From contig NC_088117.1 of the NCBI RefSeq assembly GCF_036370855.1, positions 9,424,001-9,488,000 on the forward strand: a stretch of DNA of 64,000 nucleotides, in the 5' to 3' direction. Shown here piece after piece: positions 55,501-64,000 of this stretch (the stretch's first letter is position 1; every line of letters starts with the position of its first letter). This DNA comes from Dromaius novaehollandiae (taxonomy: Eukaryota; Chordata; Aves; Casuariiformes; Dromaiidae). The notes below the pieces were generated by a model. It saw only the letters and a list, made by a program, of their open reading frames with translations. It did not search any database and was not told the DNA's origin. Both the position numbers and the translations under genes were made by a program.

Positions 55501-58500
55501 AACTTTGCAGCAAAATTCTGGGCTCCAGAATTTGATTCTCACCAGGGATCCGATATCTGCTTGCAGCCTGATCCTTCATCAGAATTAACAGTTGAGGTTT
55601 AACACACACACAAAAGTGTTCTGCATTTTTTTTTAATGCCTTACCTCTATTTTTGTCTAAAGAGCTGAACTGACAAGCACAGCTCATGTAATCTTGCAGT
55701 TGTCTTGTCAGAAAAGCCATAGACTGTGCTTAAATAACCCATGTTTGATACGCATAGCGCACAGTGGGCTAGCTTCTCAGCTATAGCATTTATCTCTCAG
55801 GTTTCAGGAGGACAGCAAAACTTCATATAGGTGGAACATTATCAAACTTGTCTCCTGGGGCCTAGATAGTCTTTAAGGAATAAAGCCATGAGCATGAGAG
55901 CTTTCCACTCTGGTATCACATCAAGCCTTGCTTCAGCTGGGGTTTTGGTTGACCAAGGGTCAGTATCACCTGGTGGCCATTTAGTGGCCCAAGTGAAATG
56001 AATTTTTGGGTCCCAGTCCAGTAACAGCAATCCAAAAAAGCACAATTGGCCTTAATTGGTGTCTAGCTTACAATAGACACAATATAAATAGAATACAACA
56101 TTGTGCAAGGTCCCAAACAGGCAGCAGAGACCCAGCTACCTCCAGGGGTAACGCTTCCACAGCTCCTTTGGGACAACAGCAGAGGTTTCACCTCCCGCAT
56201 TGTGGTCACCCTGTAACTAATGCAGGCTCCAATCACCAGCACTAAACTGTCTCAAGAAAAACAAGGTTTTCTTATTTTGCTTAAGAACCAGAACTTCCAG
56301 CAGTGTGATTGCTCACATCACAGCAAGGCATTTCCATGGTCCAGTCTTTCCCAGCGGCCCTTTGCAGACACCCAGAACACTTAAGAGCCTCTCAGTCATC
56401 CTTACCCCATCCTCTACCACCCTTAGTCCATCCTTCCACCCAGTGACATGGCAACCCATGAAGTCCTCTGGCATTTTCACTGATTGACACCAGTGAAACA
56501 GAGCATAAACAGCTCCAAAAGGCCTTTTTTTTTAAAAAAAAAAAAGGAGGGGAAGAAACAGTTCTGACCCCTAAATCAAAGCACCAGTGTGAGACCCCAA
56601 ATCCACTCAAGCTCATCACTTCTAGCATCTGTGTGATGAACCAAGGCAGTAACCTGAGGGCTTGTGGCTGTTGCAGCCAGGGCTCAGCAGAGCCCACAAC
56701 CCATCCCCATGCAGCCTCAGGATCGGATCCTCCCCAACGCAGTGGGGTAAAACCGCTCAGGCCATCTCATCTTTCAGGTGAGCCCCCGCTGTTGCTTGCA
56801 GGGCCTCCCGCTGTTCTGTATGCAGTTTCACCAAAGTGCTTTTTAAACAGACTCGGTTTCATTCATGACCCATTCAGCAGAGACATCAGCCGCCAGCTGA
56901 CAACACAGCTTGGAGTAACACTCCTGCCTGGCACAGAAAGGGTCCGGATTCAAGTCTCAAGGCAACACCAGCATGAGAAGTTACCTGCTTGGGTCCAGGC
57001 CCAACACATTTGCCAAAGGGCAGCATGGCTGGGTTATGGCTTGAGTGGGTAAATTCTCCTGCACTTGCACCATTGCCCAGCCCAAGCAACCAGTGAATTT
57101 TAGAACACAGCTATGGCCCTTGTTTTCAGGGAGCAAAAAACACCCCTAGATCCCAATGGGGCATTAAATACAGCAGCCAAAAATGACCGAGCGCTTTTTG
57201 ATATCATCATGCTTTTGAAGCAAATAAGGACCATCCACCCCAGACTCCTTTGTCCCATGTTTCCCTCTGTCCTTCGAGTCAGGAAGGTGGGAGAGCAAAT
57301 AGGCCCCGCTCATCGATGGGGTTAAGCATGCTACCGCCAGGAAAAGCTGCAGCATTTGTAACCCTAATAATCCAACAACGCACCTCCGAGCGTGGCTCAT
57401 CTTGGACAGAATAACGTCTGTTTTAAAAATACCTGCCTCTCTCTAACTTGTCATGGCATTTGTTGACAACCCTATTGAAAGCGGCTCTCGATGCGGCTGT
57501 GAAGGATCTTTCAGTACCTCTTTCTCTTTCCTAGACAGGTTTTGAAAGGGAGGGGAGGGGGAAAAAAAGCCATCAATACAGGGGGAAAAAGGCATCAGCA
57601 GCCAACATCAGCTGATGAAGCGCCTCACCTGGGCCCCCAGCGCACCACCTCCAATTAAATCAAAATGGTTTGTTTTTAATGGTCTTTTACACTGACAAGT
57701 GGGCTATCATTCCAGGCCTAGATAGCTGTCAGGGAGCCGAGGCAAATCCTCCGTTGATAATGCCCAATGCTTCCAATTAGGAGCCGAGGCCGCTCCTGGC
57801 GCACTAACGATTCCCCAGCCTCCCCCTAGGCCCCTTCGGCGCTGGCTGTTTCGTCTTCCCTCTTCCTCCGCCGCAAATTACTGACACAAAACGGAGGCGC
57901 CCTGGTGCCTCCTCACCACGCCAGGCCCCGGCCCTGTTGGATTTAATGAGGCGATGGAAGTTTTTGCGGCTCTTTCGCTAAATTCTTTTCTTGTTTGACA
58001 GCTGCTTGAGTGTTGACCTTATAAAAGATTTAGTGTTTCTCATTATTTTCTGTCAAGCTTTACAAGTGATAGCTTCGCAGCAATAATTTGCATCTCGATG
58101 TGTATGTGCGCGCGTGGCTCTGCCTGTGTGGGGACACGCGGTGTGGATAGGTGAGCGTGTGTGCGGGTACCTGTCTCCTGTATTGTGTATTTTACCCCCA
58201 CTCTGCCCAAAGAAATCTGCAAACATGACACTGTTTTGTGCTGTTTGGGGAAAAAAATTGGGAGAGGACTTAAAAGGGCTTGGACTTGCTAGACCCCTGT
58301 AAATGAGAGGGGTTTCAAGAAAGGAATTGAGACTGGTTCCCTGTAAAGAGAGCTCAAGAAAGTGTTCTGTCACCCACTAAAAGGATTCAATCAAATGGAT
58401 GATGGAAAAAATGAGGCTGAGGCTCGGGACTGCTTTGTTGTTAAAGTGAAAAATCGTGCAACAAGGGGAAGCCACCTCTGAGCACACAGAAGGGAGCAGC

Positions 58501-61136
58501 TAAAGGAGCAGCATCTCCGCAGCTGCATCAGGTCTTCCCCCAGCTGGAGGAAAACCTGCCACTGCTTATTACTTGCCTAGGTCCTTTTAAGGGGTTCATT
58601 CCTAACACCTCCTGCAAGCCATAGCAAGCCATTTCATCCAACTGTAGCAATTAAAACTTCTACCCTTCCCAAAGCTGCTCATTCACCCTTCAAGCCAACC
58701 TCACCCAAGGGTGCTCAGAGTACAAAGCAGGTATTGCACACACAGCTTCTCAACACACACTTCCTAACACCAGAGGCCTAAGGCCAACAGCACCCACAGG
58801 GCACCCTTCTCAGGGAGGTTTATACCCTGCTGCCCACAGACTTGCCAGTCTGTATCAGCTGGGATCTGCCTTTCCTACACCAGCTTTGCCTTTTTGCATC
58901 TCCCATGCTATTCACTAGTCCTCCATTAACACACCTGCCTCTGCTTGCAGCATGCACATGATCATGCTAATGCTTGGCCAGTGATCCTTTCCATTCTTCC
59001 AATCTCAAACATTATCCCAAGAAATCAAAATTAAAATAGCCCCCAAGTACTTATTTAAGTTTTAGGAGTGATAAGTTTGTTATTGTCCTAATTGCTTGAG
59101 GCAAAGGCTGATGTTACAACATCCCAACTGCAGGAGTGTCCTGCAGTTTAACTTGACAATAAAAGAGGCCATGAGCAACAGCAAAGCATTACTTCTAATC
59201 AGCAATTTAAAACAATTACAGCTACCCCATCCTGCAAGGAAAACCACCAAGCTTTTGCCCACTAAGTATATTCCTGTCCTGTTATGGCCAAAGCTCCAGA
59301 CCCAATTCAGACAAAATCCTACCATAACAGTTCAAAAGCCATACCAGAGTAATCAAAGATCATCAGCTGATCAGCTGTCTCTAGAGGAAGTACCTTTGAC
59401 TTCATCATTTAGAATTAATGTATGAATTGGAAGAGTCAGAGATGAGGACTCATCACTCTGGCATTGGCTTCTTGCACCAGTCTCTGTCATATTAAGACCT
59501 TTGACCCAGGGACACCCTTATCTTGACTCTAATTACTGGCCTGGGACTAATCCATACTTCTCAGGTGTCCCTCATTATGAGAGGGCATCTCATTTTTTAG
59601 AGCACCACTTGTCCCCTGTCTTACACCTGGTGCTTCCCACTTACTCACACTGAGGGCAGAAGCTGGCATCACTCACAACTTTGTCAAGGGCTCTGCTAAT
59701 TTTAATCACAGCCAAATGTTCTCATGTGGATCAGTGTGTCATTTCTCACCTGGGAGCTTTGGACTAAGACTGGAATGAATAAACTGCTGGTTTCTTCCCC
59801 CATGACTTCAACCCAACCCAATGCAGACATTGCATCCTGCCCAGTTCCCAGCACCGCTGGGCAAGGAGGACAGTGGGAAACACATTAAAGAGAGGCAGCT
59901 GTCCGTAGGTTCAGGGGGTGGATTTTTCTAACAAGCCCAGCTCTGCCTCCACACAAGTCAGAGAGGAAAACTCCTGCATCTTTAATGGCAGGTCAGAGTC
60001 AGCCCAGCTGGGGGAATTCTCCCTGCTAACTCCAGCAGGGCCCCCAGAAACTGCCCACCTCTTTAGGCAGCCTTTGCTTCTGCCTCCCACACGTTTCCCT
60101 CTCTGACAAGGGTTATGTCACTGCTGCTGCTTGTGAGAAAGCAAAAACAGCCAAAAACAACTGTCTGAAGTTAGGCACTCAAATGTATATTTAAGCACCT
60201 GAGTGCCTTCCTCCAGAGAGGGGGAATAGCTAAATACACTTTGTCTGTCTTGATTAATGAGATCACTAGCAAGCTTTTCAGGGCAAAGACTGCTGTGTAT
60301 TTTTGCATATGCAAAACCAGGCTGACATCCATCCTGCCTGAGCAGGGTGGGGGAAGTGGGAGGAAGCACTGCACATCCACACAAGGCAGATGTACAGCAC
60401 GAGGGATTGAGCCAGAGCAGGTAAAGCCTCTCACCCCCATGGTAAACCTGCTCCGTACATGCAAACGTCCTCACACAGTCTGTGCAAGCCCAGGACTCCT
60501 GGGACCTCACTCCACCAGGGGACTTTCCCCAGGCATTTTTTTCCCAGCCCTTCCACACCTCATACACAGCTCCCAGGACAGAGGCTGTTCATGTATTTGC
60601 TGGACAAGTCACAGAAGGTGTCCCCAGCCCCAGCCAGGGTTTCCCCAGCAGCTCACAGGGCCCTGCCTGGCTGAGGGAGACACACACACACGTTCTCTGC
60701 TGAGAAAAACAAGCCATTTATTTCAGGGCCTATCTTAAGGCACACCAGCATTTGAAAACGTCAGATAACCAACGAATCACAGTGGGACTACAGGATCTTG
60801 TTACTGAAACAGCATAAGATTATATCCTGAAGTCAATCAGAAAAATCACTCCTCATTTAAAATGTGTTAGATGTGTTTAACTTCACCAACTGGAGTAATG
60901 TTTCCAAAACAGACAGAAACCACTGCACTAAACTGCTCCCTGTTAGTGCTACAGCCTATTTTCTTTGGACTGCTCCTCACCGTAACCAGTCATATCTGCT
61001 GCTTTCATTACAGGTTGGTCCTCATCTCAGTACTTTTCCAGACAGCGAGGCTCGTAAACGGGCGTTCAGTGCCTACCATTCAGAAAGGCCTGCGAGATGC
61101 GGTCCCCTTCACCAGGGCATCTACACAACTAACTGA
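35134..61136 (+). CDS. CFAP77: CFAP77, cilia- and flagella-associated protein 77 (3' five coding exons, N-terminus missing)
   Basis: Joining 35134-35233, 35762-35987, 49126-49228, 50820-50915 and 61014-61136 gives 648 nt: 215 codons plus a TGA stop. Every junction is GT-AG and the phases match (1, 2, 0, 0). The product is basic and rich in Arg, Lys and Tyr, with the layout I associate with CFAP77 (C9orf171; DUF4483-type): a GKPRRSSYTLPGPDFSYGLY block, a GGVPEAIGRW block, a MNRGALKAGYATA block, RPSTPFFDLL, YETRTTLLRK, and a short tail after VGPHLSTFP. CFAP77 is known as a protein of the axonemal doublet microtubule; work in Tetrahymena places it at the outer junction where the B-tubule closes on the A-tubule. 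No signal peptide or membrane segment is visible. The N-terminal exon or exons are upstream and were not found. Identification rests on recalled family features; a protein search would settle it. Confidence 0.9.
35234..35761 (+). other. CFAP77: CFAP77 intron, 528 bp
   Basis: Bounded by donor GTATGG and acceptor CACCTCCAG. No features inside beyond ordinary intronic sequence. Confidence 0.85.
35762..35987 (+). CDS. CFAP77: CFAP77 coding exon, central basic region
   Basis: The acceptor is TTCCACCTCCAG at 35761 and the donor is TCACG|GTAAGG at 35988. The exon is 226 bp; it completes the Ala codon from the previous exon and ends two bases into an Arg codon. It encodes residues 34-108: a W-containing IGRWHAMKP start, then PRDYITMNRGALKAGYATA, a probable helix EFNLYYKAKEFRRKADEERR (about residues 72-91), then a Pro-rich FKRGPPKVPADMTYGIVS end. 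The DYITMNRGA...AG pattern is the segment I consider most diagnostic of CFAP77. The preceding intron is only 528 bp, in contrast to the 13 kb intron that follows. Confidence 0.92.
36960..37350 (+). promoter_or_regulatory. Candidate intronic enhancer with octamer
   Basis: A unique AT-rich block with the octamer ATGCAAAT at 37095-37102, ATTAAT/ATTA cores around 37150-37190 and GATA-type TTATCTTTATC at 37224-37234. The density of core motifs with no repeats suggests a conserved element. Confidence 0.4.
42950..43480. promoter_or_regulatory. Candidate intronic enhancer with clustered CAATTA cores
   Basis: CAATTA or its complement TAATTG occurs at 43003-43008, 43132-43137, 43218-43223 and 43281-43286, and TAATTA at 43173-43178. 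The block is unique and leads into a CpG-rich stretch at 43540. CAATTA matches the core bound by BarH-like and related homeodomains. Confidence 0.4.
49126..49228 (+). CDS. CFAP77: CFAP77 coding exon with charged helix
   Basis: The acceptor is TTTAATGTTTCCTAG at 49125. The first base completes Arg109, and the exon ends in phase 0 at AAAAAG|GTGATA. Its 103 bp encode RPSTPFFDLLHHKYKELW followed by a Lys/Glu/Gln-rich helix ending REEKKK (residues 109-143). The RPSTP start is a recognisable family motif. The donor GTGATA is weak because it lacks the usual A/G-A-G-T after GT. That matters because a stronger decoy exon lies 1.4 kb downstream at 50612. Confidence 0.9.
49534..49563. repeat. T30 homopolymer
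   Basis: Thirty uninterrupted T. It could be the antisense poly(A) tail of an old retroposed sequence or a simple expansion. The flanks GACAAAAGAG and TACAAAGAAT are only loosely similar, so a target-site duplication is not established. The length is likely variable and sequencing-error prone. Confidence 0.9.
50612..50655 (+). other. CFAP77: Possible alternative (poison) exon of CFAP77
   Basis: Pyrimidine-rich acceptor ending TGTTCTAG at 50611 and perfect donor CAG|GTAAGT at 50656. The length (44 nt) is not a multiple of three. Read in the phase of the preceding exon it adds eight codons and then TGA at 50636-50638. No expression evidence is available. Confidence 0.3.
50820..50915 (+). CDS. 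CFAP77: CFAP77 coding exon
   Basis: The acceptor is TTATCTTGTTACAG at 50819 and the donor is GAGAAG|GTATGG at 50916. The exon is 96 bp, phase 0 at both ends, so skipping it would keep the frame. It encodes residues 144-175: KEKAYETRTTLLRKHPLP, then a Trp-containing ESFWHLPRLEK end. The Lys-rich start continues the charged helix of the previous exon. Confidence 0.9.
56525..56545. repeat. T9A12 homopolymer junction
   Basis: Nine T followed directly by twelve A, flanked by CC and GG, forming an inverted repeat of about 22 bp. Confidence 0.9.
57430..58100. promoter_or_regulatory. Strong candidate conserved enhancer
   Basis: A unique block with a 12-bp palindrome CATCAGCTGATG (57606-57617) enclosing an E-box, a second E-box CACCTG (57626-57631), CAATTA cores at 57652-57657 and 57774-57779, and an octamer on the - strand at 58086-58093. 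It is moderately CpG-rich (57780-57960), unlike the CpG-free DNA that follows. Combined bHLH, homeodomain and POU sites suit a neural enhancer. Confidence 0.45.
61014..61136 (+). CDS. CFAP77: CFAP77 terminal coding exon and stop
   Basis: The acceptor TGCTTTCATTACAG ends at 61013. Phase 0 coding runs from Val176 (VGPHLSTFPDSEARKRAFSA) to the C-terminus GIYTTN, with TGA at 61134-61136: 40 residues. The exon carries several CpGs (about 61046-61101), while the intron before it and the sequence after it are almost free of CpG, which supports coding constraint. The acceptor is 10098 bp from the preceding exon. Confidence 0.9.
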   Translation, partial: VGPHLSTFPDSEARKRAFSAYHSERPARCGPLHQGIYTTN

Positions 61137-61275
61137 AGGCTCGACCACCACAGTGCGCTGAGCAGCATAGCCTTTAGACCCCTGTAATAGCCATGGAAAA
61201 TAGGTTTTTTTTCTACAGATTTAGGAAAGTTATTCTGATGTTTATGTAGCCAAATAAATCAAATATGTGGGGGAA
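61137..61275 (+). terminator. CFAP77: CFAP77 3' UTR with polyadenylation signal
   Basis: A canonical AATAAA lies at 61253-61258, 117 bases after the stop. It is followed by a GT-rich stretch (about 61263-61290) that could act as the downstream element. The exact cleavage site is not visible; 61275 is an estimate. Confidence 0.65.
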
Positions 61276-64000
61276 AAAAGGGTTCTGGCTCAACTCATTC
61301 ACTGCTTTGTGTCAGGTGCATACCAGCACTTTACCCCCTCTGATCACCTCAAATCTCATCACATTCAAGATATCAATGCTCAGGCCACTAACAGGGAAAA
61401 TAGGACAGTCACCCTTCACTGGCTGTTCTGAACAAATATATTAAATGCAACCATATCCCAGTTGATACCACACCTATAACATCTCATAATCCATGAGTCC
61501 TTCTCATTTGATTGCCACATAAGCTTTCCATTGCTGCCCTGTTCAGCAAGGCACTCACCCATTTGCCTATGTGAAGGCATCCAAGCACCTGCCTTAAGTG
61601 CTCTGCCAAACTGAGGCCTTGCTGCAAGTTAATGCATTTGCTTGAAGATAGTCCCAGACAAGTCTGCATTTACACTTGAATAGCTGCTGGAGCCCGGTGT
61701 GACTCAAGGCTGAGCACATCAAAACAGCAGCTGGACAAGCTCACAAACTCCACTGACACCAGCTCAACCCTACAGCACCCAAACACCAGCCTGGTGCCAG
61801 GCACCCAGGCAGGGCTCAGCTGTACTAACCCCTTCAAAGCAGCCTCCTCCCAACGGGGTGCTCCACCTTAAGAAAATACCACTCGATAATGATTGCAGTT
61901 ACTTTGATTGCGTATCACAAAGATTGCTAACTGAATAATGAATTGCTGCTATGTAGCCCAAATTTCACATCCATTGTCATATCTCAGATTGTGCCAGATA
62001 TATTTAAGGCTAATGTTAGTTTTGAGTATTTGCATTCATCAGCCCTTTCTCCCCCAGCAAGCTCAGATGCACCCACCCCAGGATGGCCTCAGCATCTCAG
62101 GGCCCTGCTGGGAGGGGGAAAGAGCCACTGCCCTGGGCAGCCCCAGCTCCCCACCACCCTCCTGCACAGGCCCATAAGCAGCCGAGGGACACAGAGGCTC
62201 AAGAAGCAGCGCTGAGCCCAGGACTCGCACCTCACATCATCTCCAGACAAACTTTTAGACCTGAACCTCAAAGAGCAGAGTCCTTCATAAAACTCAAGAT
62301 CCAGATGCAAGAATAAAGCAGGCCACAGAAGCAGCATTTTCTTACCTTCAGCAGGACAAGCAAGCCCCAGCACCAACTGCTCTGGCATTTCCAGCAGCCC
62401 CTCCTTAGGGGCAGCTTGTGGGTTAACCTCCCCTTTATATAGGGCAGCAGCTGCAGCAAATCCCACCCTGCCCAAACCTGCCTCCACCTGAGCCCGGAGA
62501 GGCAGGAAACCAGCTGCTCCGCAGAGGAGAAACTCTGTTATGGGCTTCTCTCTTTTAGCACAGGTCTCTAAGTAAAGCCAATCTAAAATAACTAGGAGGA
62601 TAACAGTAGGGTTTGCCATGCTGGCAGAGGTGGAATGTAACAGGAGACCTTTCCCACTTCCCTGGGGAGGGAGAAAGCTAGGCCTTAAATATCTTGTATT
62701 GCTAAAAATGACATGATTTATAAACCTCCTCTAGCCAAGCCGTGGTGCGTGTGTGAGGAACCCAGGCAAGAGGTTTCCCGTGCTGCCTGGCAGGAACCAC
62801 ATTCAGCCTCGAGTCCAGCAGTGACATCCATGCCTGCCTGCAGCAACTTTTCGTGTCGCGGGGTGTGCGGGGGGAAGGAGGCATTCCCAGTAGGGTCCTA
62901 CAGCATTAGAAAAGGGCTAACAAACAACCAGGGTCTGAACCACGCTTGTTCAGAGCTGCCGATTCAGAGAAACTCAGAGCGCCGGGCACTGAAGGGGAAG
63001 TGAGTTAACGTTACTGTGGTCGATCCCTCACATGCTGTGGGTTCACCTGAACTCATGACATGGATGGGCCCTCAGCACCCTGCAAACCCAGGCCTTCATG
63101 GGGAGGGGGAGAAAATGGATTAATGACATGCCTCGCAGCTGCCTGTGCACCTCGGCCAGCCAGGACAGCTCCAAGAAGCCAGCAAAGAGACCGGGAACCA
63201 GGAAAGCAACAGTTGGGTCAAACAAAGCGTGTTCAGGAGGCGACACCGGTCCATGGGGTTTGTAGCAGACAGATCTGCCCCGCAGGGCTGGGAAATCCTG
63301 GGCACAGCCATGCTGCAAATGGCCCAAATCTAACAGCTCTTGGCTGGCTCATCCAGCACGTCGGCACCTGCTCCCTGCTCATCGGCACCCACCGCAGCCC
63401 CAGCTCGGGGACAGCCGCTCCCCAAGGGGTGACAGCTGCCGTGGGCCCTGAGGCCTCGTCCCCCAGCAGGTGCCCAGGCCCCAGTGCCACCTTGGGCTCC
63501 TGCCACTCCATTACCAACAGGGCCTCTGCTCCCCACTGCTCTCGGCCCGTCACCAAAGTCACCGAGGGGGGGGACGAGCCAAAACGCAGGCGTCTCCCTC
63601 CCCTCCTTCCTGCCCTGGCTGTGCCAGCCGCCTCTCAGTGCTGCGCTGCTGCTGGAGGCAGATGCTGGAGGAAGGTCTGGTCCCAGGGAGCAGGGCTGCG
63701 CAGCCCCGGCCCCCTGCCACCGCGCAGGGCCAGCCTGCTGTCCCCCGTCCCTCGCAGCCCTGCCACCCTCCAGCGCCGGACGCTCCTTGTCCTGCAGTGA
63801 CACCCACTGGTAAATGGGATTTTAACGCTGCTGCAGGTTGCCCACCGCCGGGCCCTGCACTTGTCTCTGATCCCACCACCGCAACCCCCTGGTTAGCTTT
63901 CCCTTCCCTTTCTGTCGTCCTCCCCAACCCAAGGCTCCCCGCTCTTCTCTCGCTCATTAAGATCTTCGTTCAGCTACCTGAGCATCCCACCTGCTCCCGG
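61276..64000. other. Intergenic DNA downstream of CFAP77
   Basis: No gene is seen. 61880-62060 is an AT-rich candidate element with an octamer on the - strand at 62028-62035 and a TCF/LEF-like CTTTGAT near 61902. From about 62750 and especially 63330-63960 the sequence is very GC-rich with open frames in many phases (longest 63060-63800, 246 codons), none with a recognised domain. In human, BARHL1 lies downstream on this side. Confidence 0.45.

Larger units (their letters stand above)
50916..61013 (+). other. CFAP77: CFAP77 last intron, 10.1 kb
   Basis: Contains a T14 run at 51872-51885, a long polypyrimidine tract at 52325-52380, a CpG-free stretch 52654-53457, enhancer-like blocks at 54040-54180 and 57430-58100, a T9A12 tract at 56525-56545, and a CpG-free stretch 58520-59854. 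Octamers lie at 52413-52420 and 58086-58093. The numerous small open frames show no splice support. Confidence 0.65.

Noticed and set aside
58090..58170. GT/CG-rich stretch considered as a microsatellite or Z-DNA tract
   Set aside because: Alternation is too interrupted to call a repeat.
63060..63803. 246-codon + frame and 157-codon - frame
   Set aside because: Very GC-rich DNA has few stops in any frame; no domain, start context or splice structure supports either.
1..64000. CRISPR arrays, tRNA, rRNA, phage or bacterial operons
   Set aside because: No regularly spaced repeats, no cloverleaf pattern recognised by eye, and the sequence is clearly vertebrate-type with spliced exons.

Overview
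The window looks like vertebrate nuclear DNA, most likely from a bird or another sauropsid. It has long introns with GT-AG splice sites and very little interspersed-repeat material; I saw no Alu-, B1- or L1-like sequence and no clear CR1 tail. CpG-poor stretches alternate with CpG-rich ones, and there are many AT-rich blocks of the kind seen in conserved regulatory DNA. The species is an inference from these traits and not from a marker sequence.

One protein-coding gene can be supported: the 3' part of CFAP77 (C9orf171 in human) on the + strand. Five coding exons (35134-35233, 35762-35987, 49126-49228, 50820-50915, 61014-61136) splice together in frame through matching phases into a 215-residue C-terminal protein ending at TGA 61134-61136. 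A polyadenylation signal AATAAA lies at 61253-61258. The first exon begins in phase 0 after an acceptor, so the N-terminal exon or exons lie further 5'. I could not find them in the first 35 kb. CFAP77 is a ciliary doublet-microtubule protein.

Layout: 1-35133 is most likely 5' intron of CFAP77 and partly could be intergenic. It has AT-rich candidate regulatory blocks (about 5.4, 7.4, 9.7, 12.5, 17.7, 19.2, 24.3 and 30.9 kb) and CpG-rich stretches (6.9-7.3, 10.2-10.5 and 31.1-33.6 kb). 35134-61136 is the exon-bearing part, with introns of 528, 13138, 1591 and 10098 bp. 61137-64000 is the 3' UTR plus downstream intergenic DNA that becomes very GC-rich at the right edge.

In human the next gene downstream on the same strand is the homeobox gene BARHL1. 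If that order holds here, the many homeodomain-core, octamer and E-box clusters in the CFAP77 introns fit a genomic regulatory block in which a cilia gene hosts enhancers of a neural developmental regulator. This is inference; BARHL1 itself is not in the window.

I found no new gene system, RNA gene, CRISPR array or intact mobile element. The observations most worth checking are a possible poison exon with excellent splice sites between two CFAP77 exons (50612-50655), two long stretches with no CpG at all (58520-59854 and 52654-53457), an excess of octamer motifs, and several compact motif palindromes.
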